Part shown: piece after piece, positions 51,765 through 60,744 of the stretch | How positions within the stretch are numbered: the stretch's first letter is position 1 | How the letters are laid out: each line of letters starts with the position of its first letter | NCBI GenBank assembly: GCA_020850595.1 | Contig: JADZEK010000044.1 | Span: forward strand, 18,908-82,907 | Origin: Anaerolineales bacterium | GTDB taxonomy: Bacteria > Chloroflexota > Anaerolineae > Anaerolineales > UBA6663 | DNA length: 64,000 nt | Direction: 5' to 3' | Program-made: the position numbers and the translations under genes | Notes under the pieces: model-generated | Database searches by the model: none | What the model was told of the DNA's origin: nothing | What the model saw: only the letters and a program-made list of their open reading frames with translations

Positions 51765-52985
51765 TCACAGGTGGGCCGCCATGTTCAACACCCGTTGGTA
51801 GGCGCGCTGCAGGAAACCGGGCCAACTGGAACTCGGCAGCAGAGGCGGGAAGCGGGTGGCGCCGGCTTCATCCCAGCGGTTGCCGGTGCCGGTGGTAGAC
51901 CACAGCAGGTCGGCGCCGATGAAGCCGGCGCTGATGACTTCTGGGTCGGGGTCGTAGCCATTATTGATGTAGACGTTGTCGTGGATCCAATTGCCTTCGG
52001 GGATGACGGGGATGTCCCAGCCGCTCTCAGGCTCGCCGAAGAACTCGGGGAAGTCGGTGACGGCGACCAGGCCAATGGCAAAGGACTTGTTGCCGCTGAA
52101 GGTGTTGCCAGTGACTTCAGTGGTATCCGCCGAGAGGATGAGCAGGCCGCTGCCATCCGGCGCGAGGTTGACGGTCATCTCGGGACGCGAGAAGTTGGCC
52201 AGGTTGTTGTTCTCGAACCGGTTGTTGACGATGCGGGTATTTGAGCCTTCGGTGGCGGTCTTGCCCGGCAGGATGAAGACGAGGAGGCCGACGGTGTTGT
52301 CGTGACTGTAGTTGTTCTCTACGAGGGCGTCAACCGAATTTTCGATTTCGATGCCCGAGACATTGCCGAAGGCTTCGTTGTTGCGGACAACGATGCCGCG
52401 CGACTGGCCGACGTAGTAGGCGGTGTCGTTGACGCCGCTGGCGACGTTGTTCTCGACCAGAACGTCGGACGAGAGGATGGGGAAGACGGCATACTCGCCG
52501 GTGTCTTCGAGGACGAGGTTGCGGAAGATGGGGCCGGTGACGCCCTGAGTGGTGACGCCGTTGGAGGTGTAGTTGATGATGCGCAAGCCGGTGATGGTGA
52601 AGTAGTTGCCGATGGCCAACACGCCGTTGGCTTCCTGGCCCTGGCCGTCGAGGGTGGCGCGTTGATCGCCCTCCACCACACCCTCGAGCGTCAGGCTGTC
52701 TACGTCTACCAAGACGGTACCGTGGTAGAGGCCGGGCATGACGCGCACGGTGTCGCCGGGGACGGCCTGGTCCACGGCGGCCTGGATCGAGTCGCCGGGG
52801 TTGACGACGATGATACGGCCTGCGCCGCGCTGATCGGGCGCGGAAGGCGGGTTGGGGGCGCCCGCCTTGCCGCCCACGCCAACCGCGGGGACATCAGCCG
52901 GCACCGGCCAGAAGCCGAGCGCCAGCACGGCGATGACGATGACGCCCAGCAGGATGCCGACGACGCTGAGGACGACTTTTTTCAT
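51765..52985 (-). CDS. membrane-anchored right-handed beta-helix protein
   Basis: A 406-residue protein. It has an N-terminal anchor (VVLSVVGILLGVIVIAVLAL) and then a parallel beta-helix domain (~60-360) with repeated N-N/G-x-I rungs such as RGIVVRNNEAFGNVSGIEIE and ALVENNYSHDNTVGLLVF. The entry region VVNPGDSIQAAVDQAVPGDT is typical of NosD/pectate-lyase-fold proteins. It probably binds or cleaves a surface polysaccharide. GGAGG lies 12 nt before ATG 52985, and TATGCT (53022-53017) may be the -10. The AACCGGCA array lies upstream. Confidence 0.82.
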   Translation of the reverse strand: MKKVVLSVVGILLGVIVIAVLALGFWPVPADVPAVGVGGKAGAPNPPSAPDQRGAGRIIVVNPGDSIQAAVDQAVPGDTVRVMPGLYHGTVLVDVDSLTLEGVVEGDQRATLDGQGQEANGVLAIGNYFTITGLRIINYTSNGVTTQGVTGPIFRNLVLEDTGEYAVFPILSSDVLVENNVASGVNDTAYYVGQSRGIVVRNNEAFGNVSGIEIENSVDALVENNYSHDNTVGLLVFILPGKTATEGSNTRIVNNRFENNNLANFSRPEMTVNLAPDGSGLLILSADTTEVTGNTFSGNKSFAIGLVAVTDFPEFFGEPESGWDIPVIPEGNWIHDNVYINNGYDPDPEVISAGFIGADLLWSTTGTGNRWDEAGATRFPPLLPSSSWPGFLQRAYQRVLNMAAHL

Positions 52986-53091
52986 GTAGGTGTATGCCTC
53001 CGAGTGGCGCAAGGGTAGCATAGTTGGCGGGTGGAGGGAAATGACCGGACGGCTGCCTTGGGGCGGCGTTGGCCCCAGCCCGCCTCTTCCG

Positions 53092-53283
53092 CCATGCGAT
53101 CGTTGCAAACCGGCATAACCGGCACGGCGGCCACGTGACTGCCGTGAACCGGCAAAACCGGCATGGGCCGCCATGCGATCGTTGCAAACCGGCATAACCG
53201 GCACGGCGGCCACGTGACTGCCGTGAACCGGCACAACCGGCATGGGCTGCCATGCGATCGTTGCAAACCGGCATAACCGGCAT
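53092..53283. repeat. 79-bp tandem repeat (2.4 copies)
   Basis: Copies start at CCATGCGAT, positions 53092, 53171 and 53250; the third stops after ~34 bp. Each full unit holds two paired AACCGGCA motifs. Three degenerate reading frames cross it and none looks like a real protein. Confidence 0.85.
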
Positions 53284-53370
53284 GGACAGCTACATCGACA
53301 CTGATGGATGACGGCGGCGACGACCAAGGCGCGGCGGCCACACGAGCGGCGCGAACCGGCATAACCGGCA
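53108..53370. promoter_or_regulatory. array of six paired AACCGGCA motifs
   Basis: AACCGGCA-n-AACCGGCA (two direct copies, 9-bp step) occurs at 53108, 53147, 53187, 53226, 53266 and 53354. The first five are spaced 39/40/39/40 bp apart and the last by 88. The array lies 120-385 bp upstream of the beta-helix gene start on the other strand. A 6-2-6 palindrome CACTGACATCAGTG (53380-53393) follows. Confidence 0.7.
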
Positions 53371-53393
53371 TGGCGGCTACACTGACATCAGTG

Positions 53394-53700
53394 GATGACG
53401 CAGCAGATAGTCGAGCCGGGGCGGAGGATTAGGGGCCGATGGCGTGCGCCGGAGCGGGCCACTCGCGTTACGGCGTCTGATGCGGCCAAGCTGCGTGCTG
53501 AGGTGGGCGCGGGACGTATGGGCCAGGCGCCAGGCAGGCAGGGGACGCGCCAGGCGACAAGATTCCCGACGGTGGGGGCGAGCCGGTGGGTGTAAGGAGA
53601 CGACGCAGGGGCTGACGGGCCAACGGGGTGGCGACCAGATGTTCTGGCGGCTGTGGCGGGTTTGGCCGGGAGCGTGGGGCAGGCGCTCAGTCGGCGGTGG
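53394..53700 (+). other. intergenic region without recognisable gene
   Basis: About 300 bp of GC-rich sequence between the AACCGGCA array and the zinc-ribbon gene promoter. The open frames overlap in several phases and show no family features. No RNase P, SRP or tRNA hallmark was seen, although an unrecognised structured RNA cannot be excluded. Confidence 0.4.
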
Positions 53701-53729
53701 TTGGCGGGCAGGCTGACCTGGTCTAGAAT
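53701..53729 (+). promoter_or_regulatory. promoter of zinc-ribbon membrane protein gene
   Basis: TTGGCG (53701-53706), 17 bp, TAGAAT (53724-53729). Same -35 as the exported DOMON-like gene. Confidence 0.55.
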
Positions 53730-53762
53730 CCGCGACGCAACCCAACGATGAGGGGCGAGACG

Positions 53763-54143
53763 ATGACCCAGCCAGACAGCCCGAGCGGACTGCAATGCGC
53801 GAATTGTCACCATGCGCTCGACGCGACCGACAAGTTCTGCCGTGAGTGTGGTTTGCCCACTCTGCGCCAAGCAGAGGCGGTGCGGGCGGTGCCGCAGCAC
53901 TCACCGGGATTGCCCAGCGCCGTGACGGAGCAGGCGCCTGATCCGCAGCCATTCGTGCGCTCTGCCACCGACGCGACCAGTCCGTCGGAGCCGGAGGCCG
54001 AGTTGACCACGAGCGGGTTGGTGCGGGTGACCAGCCCAACATTGGCGACGCAGATGGCCCTATCTACCGTGGTGATGGTTGTGCTGATTCTGGCCTTTAT
54101 GGCCGCGGGGATCACGCTGCTGGTGCTGGCCTTTCGCGGTTGA
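53763..54143 (+). CDS. zinc-ribbon protein with C-terminal membrane helix
   Basis: A 126-residue protein. The N-terminal zinc ribbon has CANCHHAL and CRECGLP (two CxxC pairs), a flexible Pro/Ser/Glu-rich linker follows, and a single C-terminal helix (STVVMVVLILAFMAAGITLL) would anchor it with the ribbon in the cytoplasm. ATG 53763 is chosen because GAGGGG precedes it by ~8 nt; ATG 53748 in the same frame lacks one. Function is unknown. Confidence 0.7.
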   Translation: MTQPDSPSGLQCANCHHALDATDKFCRECGLPTLRQAEAVRAVPQHSPGLPSAVTEQAPDPQPFVRSATDATSPSEPEAELTTSGLVRVTSPTLATQMALSTVVMVVLILAFMAAGITLLVLAFRG

Positions 54144-54167
54144 GCGCCGAGGCGGACGGAATTAAAA

Positions 54168-54202
54168 CCGGCGGCCGGCGAGGCAGGCTCGCCAGCCGCC
54201 GG
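54168..54202. terminator. bidirectional terminator between convergent genes
   Basis: Arms 54168-54182 and 54188-54202 form a 15-bp GC-rich stem with one mismatch and a 5-nt loop. On the minus strand it is followed by TTTTAATT. It separates the zinc-ribbon gene from the DUF59/sufR genes. Confidence 0.8.
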
Positions 54203-54219
54203 CTATTTCGTGGCCAGAA

Positions 54220-54567
54220 CTAGAAGAGGCCCCAGTCAGCGCCGGCGCCTTCCTCCATCATGGAAGGCTCCCACATTTCTGTGCCCATCTCAATCGCGGC
54301 CGGCACGCCACCCACGGCGGCCGCCTGCTTGCGCGTTTCTTCGAGCAGGGCTGGGCCGTAGGGGCAGAAGGGCGTCGTCAAGATCATGCGAATGGCCGTT
54401 TTGTCCGGCTCAAGGGCGACGTCGCGCACCAGGCCAAGCTCGATGATGTTGAGGCCGATTTCAGGGTCTATGACCTCGCGCATGGCGTCGCGGATGGCCT
54501 CGGCCTTGGAGGCGTCTTGACTATCAGCCTGCCAAACCACCTTGCGGGTATCAATCGTGTCCGACAT
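54220..54567 (-). CDS. DUF59 (MIP18-like) iron-sulfur assembly factor
   Basis: A 115-residue protein with a DUF59 domain: AIRDAMREVIDPEIGLNIIE, LGLVRDVALE and the conserved Cys in LTTPFCPYGPALLEE. Relatives (SufT, PaaD, MIP18/Cia2) help mature Fe-S proteins. GGAGAAA precedes the ATG. It is 29 nt downstream of the SufR-like gene, divergent from the suf operon, so a SufT-like role is likely. The tail (MMEEGAGADWGLF) is unusual. Confidence 0.85.
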   Translation of the reverse strand: MSDTIDTRKVVWQADSQDASKAEAIRDAMREVIDPEIGLNIIELGLVRDVALEPDKTAIRMILTTPFCPYGPALLEETRKQAAAVGGVPAAIEMGTEMWEPSMMEEGAGADWGLF

Positions 54568-54596
54568 GCGATTTCTCCGTTCGCGGCTAGCGCTGA

Positions 54597-55247
54597 TCAG
54601 CCCGCTAGCAGGCTATCTACTGGGATGGTGGCGCTGGGGCCAGGGGTGATGACGAAGACGCAGCGGTCAGCGCCGTTCAGGACGCAGGTGGTCTTTTGGA
54701 CGCTGGCATCCAGGACTTGGGCGATAACCGCCTGGTCAATGGCGCACACTTCGGGGTGCTTGTGACCGATGGCCAGGTAGGGGCAGGAGTATTCAGTGAG
54801 CGAGATGGTTTCGCCGGTCTTGTTCCAGCGGGCCATGAAGCCTTCGGTGCCGAGGAGTTCCATCAGCAGGTTGAGCTTTTCTTCCAGCGATTTGCCGGCC
54901 AGCCGCTGTGTGTAATCGGCCACCATGCCTTCGGCCATGCGCGTGAACATCTCTTCCAGGGCCTGAGGCGGGAGGGAGGCCTTGAGCTCGTCTATGAGGC
55001 GACCGCTTAGGCTGAGGTAGCGGGTGGGGAAGCGCTCCTGCGCAGCCGCAGTGAGCGAGTAGACCAGCCGCGGCCGGCCCACGCCGTGGCGCACCTCGGC
55101 TGAGCGCACCAGCCCATCGGCCTGGAGGCCGGAGAGGTGGTGGCGTACGGACACGGCCGAGATGTCGAGCGCGGCGGCCAGCTCGGCCACCGTAACCTGG
55201 TTTTGGGCCTTAATCGTGCGCAGGATGTGTTCGCGGGTAGTGCTCAT
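54597..55247 (-). CDS. sufR: SufR-like Fe-S-dependent repressor
   Basis: A ~216-residue DeoR/ArsR-type winged-helix regulator. The HTH is TVAELAAALDISAVSVRHHL with a wing at HGVGRPRLVYSL. Four C-terminal Cys form CPYLAIGHKHPEVC (C-x12-C) and CVLNGADRC, fitting a [4Fe-4S] sensor like cyanobacterial SufR, although the later spacing differs. It is divergent from sufC, with a palindrome in the shared promoter region, so feedback repression of suf is expected. ATG 55247 is used; GTG 55259 in frame is possible. Confidence 0.85.
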   Translation of the reverse strand: MSTTREHILRTIKAQNQVTVAELAAALDISAVSVRHHLSGLQADGLVRSAEVRHGVGRPRLVYSLTAAAQERFPTRYLSLSGRLIDELKASLPPQALEEMFTRMAEGMVADYTQRLAGKSLEEKLNLLMELLGTEGFMARWNKTGETISLTEYSCPYLAIGHKHPEVCAIDQAVIAQVLDASVQKTTCVLNGADRCVFVITPGPSATIPVDSLLAG

Positions 55248-55317
55248 CGCCGTTGCCACTCGGAAAAGGACGTTGCCACCAAAGGGAAGGATCGCACGGA
55301 TTGAGTATACGGCGAGG

Positions 55318-55347
55318 AGTATAACACCTGATAGTGAATACTGTCAA
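55318..55347 (-). promoter_or_regulatory. sufR promoter
   Basis: Minus strand TTGACA (55347-55342), 18 bp, TATACT (55323-55318). The spacer contains the 18-bp palindrome described separately. Confidence 0.7.
55329..55346. promoter_or_regulatory. candidate SufR operator
   Basis: TGATAGTGAATACTGTCA fits TGA-n-AGT-n4-ACT-n-TCA, an imperfect palindrome with 6-bp matching half-sites. It lies between the -35 and -10 of sufR and 26 bp from the sufC -35. Confidence 0.55.
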
Positions 55348-55371
55348 TAAAATAGATTAGTATTGTAATTA

Positions 55372-55401
55372 TTGACACCAACTTGTGCGAAATGGTATAA
55401 T
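55372..55401 (+). promoter_or_regulatory. suf operon promoter
   Basis: TTGACA (55372-55377), 18 bp, TGGTATAAT with hexamer at 55396-55401: a near-consensus promoter with extended -10 in an unusually AT-rich stretch. The leader to sufC is ~60 nt. Confidence 0.8.
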
Positions 55402-55467
55402 GCCCGCGATATAGCGCATACTTGACGCGGTCCTGGCGGCTGCGGCACCTCGGGAGTGAACAACGAA

Positions 55468-56242
<775 letters not shown>

Positions 56243-56250
<8 letters not shown>

Positions 56251-57673
56251 CAAGGCTCTGGCGGAGAAGGCGCTGGTAGCGGACAGCAAGGAGCGCTACG
56301 AGCAGGAGTATGGTTTCCACGAGGCCGAGAACTATGCGTTTAAGGCCCGCAAGGGATTAAGCCCGGAGGTCGTGCGCGAGATGTCGCAGCTGAAGGGTGA
56401 GCCGGAGTGGATGACGCAGTTCCGGTTGAAGGCGCTCGACATCTTCTGGAAGAAGCCGATGCCGACCTGGGGGGCGGACCTGAGCGACATTGATTTTGAC
56501 GATATTTACTACTACATCAAGCCGTCGGAAGAGAAATCGGCGCGCAGCTGGGACGACGTATCGCCGGAGGCCAAGCGCACCTTTGACCGGCTGGGCATTC
56601 CCGAGGCCGAGCAAAAATTCCTGAGCGGCGTGGGCGCGCAATACGAGTCGGAGATGGTATATCACTCGATCCGCAAAGACCTGGAGGCGAAGGGCGTCAT
56701 CTTCCTGTCCACCGACGACGGCCTGCGACAGCACCCCGAGTTATTCCGAGAATACTTTGGCACGATCATCCCCGCCACCGACAACAAGTTCGCGGCGCTT
56801 AACAGCGCGGTGTGGTCGGGCGGCTCGTTCATCTACGTGCCGAAGGGGGTGCACATCGAGATGCCGCTGCAGGCCTACTTCCGTATCAACGCTCAAAGCA
56901 TGGGCCAGTTTGAGCGCACGCTGATCATCGTGGATGAGGGTGCGTACGTGCACTACGTGGAAGGCTGCACGGCGCCGACGTATTCCAAGGACAGCCTGCA
57001 CTCGGCGGTGGTTGAGATCGTCGTTAAGAAGGGCGCGCGCTGCCGCTATAGCACCATCCAGAACTGGTCTACGAACGTGTACAACCTGGTGACCAAGCGC
57101 GCCGCGGCCTACGAGGGCGCGACGATGGAGTGGGTAGACGGCAACCTAGGCTCGAAGGTGACGATGAAGTACCCGGCCGTGTACCTGATGGAACCGGGCG
57201 CGCACGGCGAAATTCTCTCGATTGCGTTCGCCGGAAAAGGGCAACAGCTCGACGCGGGCGGCAAGGTGGTGCATGGCGCGCCGCACACGACGAGCAAGAT
57301 TCTGTCGAAATCCATCAGCAAAGACGGCGGGCGCTCGTCGTACCGCGGCCTGTTGAAAGTGTACAAGGGCGCCGAAGGCTCGAAGAGCACTGTGGTTTGT
57401 GACGCGCTGCTGATAGACGACCAGAGTCGCTCGGACACTTACCCGGTGATTGAAATTGACGAAGACGACGTGACCATCGGCCACGAGGCCTCGGTCTCGA
57501 AGGTGGGCGAGGAACAGCTCTTCTACCTGATGAGCCGCGGCATTCCAGAGGACCTGGCGGAAGGCCTGGTGGTGGCGGGGTTCATTGAGCCGCTGGTCAA
57601 GGAGCTGCCGATGGAGTATGCCATCGAGCTCAATCGGCTGGTGCAGCTGCAGATGGAAGGCAGCATCGGCTGA
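56243..57673 (+). CDS. sufB: Fe-S cluster assembly scaffold SufB
   Basis: A 476-residue SufB, the scaffold protein on which clusters form. It includes [60 protein letters not shown] and [20 protein letters not shown]. The C-terminal [17 protein letters not shown] is diagnostic of SufB/SufD. GAGGAGAAGG precedes ATG 56243. Longer in-frame sequence upstream lies inside sufC and is rejected. Confidence 0.96.
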
Positions 57674-57712
57674 AGCCGGTTCGGCCGGCCGGATAGACTG
57701 ACTGGCGCAGCG

Positions 57713-57751
57713 CGGGGCGGGCAACGGCGCCTGGTTGGGCGGCCCGCCCCG
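57713..57751 (+). promoter_or_regulatory. hairpin between sufB and sufD
   Basis: CGGGGCGGGC (57713-57722) and GCCCGCCCCG (57742-57751) form a perfect 10-bp stem with a 19-nt loop in the 101-nt sufB-sufD gap. It has no U-tract, so it may stabilise or process the transcript instead of terminating it. Confidence 0.6.
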
Positions 57752-57774
57752 TGGCGCGCCTGAGGAAGAGATTG

Positions 57775-59187
57775 ATGACGACACAGGTTCTCCCGACGGT
57801 TGACTCAGCCGCGCCGGCGCCCAAATACCAGCGCGCGGTGATCACGACCAATCGCAAAGTCAATGAGCCGCCTCCCGCCGCTCTGACGGTGAGCAAGGCG
57901 GCGGTGCAGGCGCGGAGCCGAGCGTTAGGGGACGCCGCCTGGTATGCCCGCCGCCGACTCGCGGCGTTGAAGGTATTTGACGCCCAGCCGATGCCGACGC
58001 TGACCGACGAGGCCTGGCGCCGCACGGACATTCGACCGTTCAAGTGGGGCGAGGCGGCGCTCGGGCTGACCGGCGCGGCCGCGGCGAATGGTAAGGCGCA
58101 GCGGGTGCCGGCGGGGCTGTTGAAGCCGCTGGCGGGCAGCGAGCAGGGCGGCCAGTTGGTGGTGGTCGGCGACGAGGTGACGACCGCCAGCCTGCACGCG
58201 GCGCTTAAGCGGCAGAAGGTGATCTTCACCGACTTCTTGACCGCCACGAAGAAGCACGCCGACCTGCTGAAGAAATACCTGGGCAAGACGGTAGCCATCG
58301 GCGAGGGCAAGTTCGCCGCGCTGGCCGAGGCCTTGGCCGACGGCGGGGTGTTTGTCTACGTGCCGAAGGGGGTGCAGGCGGCGCTGCCGCTGCATTCGGT
58401 GGCCTGGGTGACCGGACAGGCGCATTTCAGCCGGGTGGTGATTGTCGTGGACGACGGCGCCTCGGCGACGGTGGTGCACGAGATTGCCTCGCCGGACAGC
58501 ACGCCGGGCCAGCCTCTGCACGTGGGCACGGTGGAGGTGCTGGTGGGGAAGAAGGCCCACCTGACGTTCGTGGAGCTGCAAAGTCTGGGGCGCAATGTTT
58601 GGAACTTTACGCATGAGCGGACGCGCGTGAAGGCGGACGGGAAGGCCGATTGGATCTTCTCGGCCGTTGGTTCGCACCTGACGAAGAACTTCTCGGAGAT
58701 TGACCTGGACGGGGCAGGCTCCACCGGCAAGATGTCGGGCTTTTACTTCGCCGACGGCGAGCAGCACCTGGACCATGACACCCAGCAGAACCACAACGCG
58801 CCGCACACGACCAGCGACCTATTGTTCAAGGGCGCGCTGCGCGACAAGGGGCACAGTGTGTGGCAGGGCATGATCTACGTGGCGCCGGGCGCGCAGAAAG
58901 CCGACGGCTACCAGGCGAACCGCAATTTGGTGCTCAACCGCGGGGCGCGGGCCGACTCGATTCCAGGCCTGGAGATCTTGGCGGACGACGTGCGCTGCAC
59001 GCACGGCGCGACGGTGGGACAACTGGAAGCCGAGCATATCTTCTACCTGATGTCGCGGGGGATCACGCGAGCGGATGCCGAGCGGCTGGTGGTGGACGGT
59101 TTCTTCGACCCGATCTTGCAGCGCATTCCATTTGAGGGCGTGCGGCAGCGGCTCAAGAGGTCGATTGAAGCGAAGATGGGCGGGTAG
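57775..59187 (+). CDS. sufD: Fe-S cluster assembly protein SufD
   Basis: A 470-residue SufD, partner of SufB and SufC. It has the N-terminal SufD-specific region (DEAWRRTDIRPFKWGEAAL), GVFVYVPKGVQAALPLHSVA, DHDTQQNHNAPHTTSDLLFK and [30 protein letters not shown] precedes ATG 57775 by ~6 nt; an in-frame GTG at 57751 sits in the hairpin. Its stop falls in the first copy of a G-rich tandem repeat. Confidence 0.94.
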   Translation: MTTQVLPTVDSAAPAPKYQRAVITTNRKVNEPPPAALTVSKAAVQARSRALGDAAWYARRRLAALKVFDAQPMPTLTDEAWRRTDIRPFKWGEAALGLTGAAAANGKAQRVPAGLLKPLAGSEQGGQLVVVGDEVTTASLHAALKRQKVIFTDFLTATKKHADLLKKYLGKTVAIGEGKFAALAEALADGGVFVYVPKGVQAALPLHSVAWVTGQAHFSRVVIVVDDGASATVVHEIASPDSTPGQPLHVGTVEVLVGKKAHLTFVELQSLGRNVWNFTHERTRVKADGKADWIFSAVGSHLTKNFSEIDLDGAGSTGKMSGFYFADGEQHLDHDTQQNHNAPHTTSDLLFKGALRDKGHSVWQGMIYVAPGAQKADGYQANRNLVLNRGARADSIPGLEILADDVRCTHGATVGQLEAEHIFYLMSRGITRADAERLVVDGFFDPILQRIPFEGVRQRLKRSIEAKMGG

Positions 59188-59213
59188 GGGGTGGGCGGGT
59201 AGGGGGTGGGCGG
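59178..59213 (+). repeat. G-rich 15-bp tandem repeat (G-quadruplex-like)
   Basis: GGGCGGGTAGGGGGT occurs at 59178 and 59193, with a partial third copy at 59208 that flows into the next start codon. It gives several runs of at least three G separated by 1-2 nt on the coding strand. Confidence 0.85.
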
Positions 59214-59471
59214 ATGGCCGGCTTTGTGAAGTTCACGGTGGGCGAGCGGGTGGAGATGCTATGCCCGCACCTACGGGATGGACAGCGCGTGACCGATTGG
59301 GTCGCAGGCGAGGTGACGCAGGTGGATCAGCGAATGGTCGCGGTGCGGTTTGACACCGAGGTTTACACCAGTAACGGCTGGCTAGCGCCGGAGCGGACGC
59401 TCTGGTGCTCTCACGGTTCGCGGCATGTGCGCCGCCCCGGGCAGCCGGCGGAGGCGAGGACCAGCAGATGA
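59214..59471 (+). CDS. small SH3-like protein in suf operon
   Basis: An 85-residue protein: FVKFTVGERVEMLCPHLRDG then VTDWVAGEVTQVDQRMVAVR and FDTEVYTSNGWLAPERTLWC. The alternating pattern resembles an SH3/KOW-like beta barrel; three Cys and two His are present. No named family was recognised. Its stop overlaps the sufS start (ATGA) and its ATG arises within the G-rich repeat, so expression may depend on that structure. Position between sufD and sufS suggests an Fe-S assembly accessory. Confidence 0.6.
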   Translation: MAGFVKFTVGERVEMLCPHLRDGQRVTDWVAGEVTQVDQRMVAVRFDTEVYTSNGWLAPERTLWCSHGSRHVRRPGQPAEARTSR

Positions 59472-60712
59472 CCACACACCCCAGCCAGACGACCGACGCA
59501 GCGAAGTGGCGGGCCGACTTTCCAGTTTTGGCGCGTGAGGCGCGACCGGGCGTGCCGCTGGTGTATCTGGATTCGACGGCGACGTCGCAGAAGCCGGTGC
59601 AGGTGATGGAGGCCATGGACCGGTTTTACCGCTGGTCAAATGCCAACGTGCACCGCGGCATTTATGGGCTGGCGGAGGAGGCCACGGCGCTGTACGAGGG
59701 CGGGCGCGAGAAGGTGCGCCAGTTCATCAACGCCCGGACGGTGCGCGAGATCATCTTTACGCGCAACACCACCGAGGCGATCAACCTGGTGGCGTATAGC
59801 TGGGGTCGCGCCAATTTGAAGGCCGGCGACCTGGTGGTGTATACCGAGATGGAGCACCATTCCAACATGGTGCCGTGGCAGATGCTGGCGGCCGAGCGGG
59901 GCGTGGAAGTCAAGGCTGTGCCGGTGACTGACACGGGCGAGCTTGACCGGGCGGTGTTGACCCAACTGCTGGCGCGCGAGCCAAAACTGCTGTGCATCAC
60001 GCATATGTCGAACGTGGTCGGCACGATCAACCCGATTGCGGAGATTGCGGCCGAGGCGCATGCGGCCGGGGCGCTGGTGCTGGTGGACGGCGCGCAGTCG
60101 GTGCCGCACTTGCCGGTGGACGTGCAAACGCTGGGGGCGGACTTCTTGGCGTTTTCGGGGCACAAGATGTGCGGGCCGACGGCGATCGGCGTGCTGTGGG
60201 GGCGGCAGGCGATCCTGGATGGCATGCCGCCGTTCTTGGGCGGCGGCGACATGATCCGCAAGGTGAAGCTGTACGAGTACAAGTATAACGACCTGCCGTA
60301 CAAGTTCGAGGCGGGCACGCCGGCGATTGCCGAGGCGGTTGGCCTGGGGGCGGCGGTGGATTACCTGACCGGCATCGGCATGGAGGTGATTGCGGCACAC
60401 GAGCGGCAGTTGATTGCCTATGCGCTGGAACGGCTGGAGGAAGTGCCCGGCATTCGGGTCTATGGGCCGGCGGCGGCGCGGCGGGGCGGGGTGGCGGCCT
60501 TTTCGTTTGGCGACGTGCATCCGCACGACGTGGCGCAACTGCTCGATCGCGCCGGGATCGCGGTGCGCGCGGGCCATCACTGCGCCATGCCGCTGCACGA
60601 GCACTATGACCTGCCGGCTACGACTCGCGCCAGCTTCTACCTGTATAATGTGCCCGAGGAAGTTGACCGCCTGGTCGAGGCCCTGTACCAGGTCAAGAAG
60701 CTGTTCAGTTAG
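59468..60712 (+). CDS. sufS: cysteine desulfurase SufS
   Basis: A 414-residue PLP-dependent group II cysteine desulfurase that provides sulfur for cluster assembly. The PLP lysine is K233 in FSGHKMCGPTAIGVLWG and the persulfide Cys is C372 in RAGHHCAMPLHEHYD. Other signatures: YLDSTATSQKPVQVMEAMDR and NVHRGIYGLAEEATALYEG. ATG 59468 overlaps the preceding gene; an upstream in-frame extension is rejected. It should act with the SufU-like protein encoded next. Confidence 0.95.
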   Translation: MTTHPSQTTDAAKWRADFPVLAREARPGVPLVYLDSTATSQKPVQVMEAMDRFYRWSNANVHRGIYGLAEEATALYEGGREKVRQFINARTVREIIFTRNTTEAINLVAYSWGRANLKAGDLVVYTEMEHHSNMVPWQMLAAERGVEVKAVPVTDTGELDRAVLTQLLAREPKLLCITHMSNVVGTINPIAEIAAEAHAAGALVLVDGAQSVPHLPVDVQTLGADFLAFSGHKMCGPTAIGVLWGRQAILDGMPPFLGGGDMIRKVKLYEYKYNDLPYKFEAGTPAIAEAVGLGAAVDYLTGIGMEVIAAHERQLIAYALERLEEVPGIRVYGPAAARRGGVAAFSFGDVHPHDVAQLLDRAGIAVRAGHHCAMPLHEHYDLPATTRASFYLYNVPEEVDRLVEALYQVKKLFS

Positions 60713-60744
60713 CGCCCGCCGCGCGCGGGAGCGCCGAGGCCACG

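Noticed and set aside
53000..53390. Repetitive Cys/Arg/Pro-rich proteins on the minus strand
   Set aside because: They arise in all three frames from translating the 79-bp repeat and have no promoter or ribosome-binding evidence.
53092..53393. CRISPR-like array
   Set aside because: The paired AACCGGCA repeats are short and the intervening sequences are themselves repeated, so they are not unique spacers; no cas genes are near.
53394..53700. Possible structured RNA (RNase P or SRP RNA)
   Set aside because: Conserved core sequences of these RNAs were not found by eye; a covariance-model search would be needed to decide.
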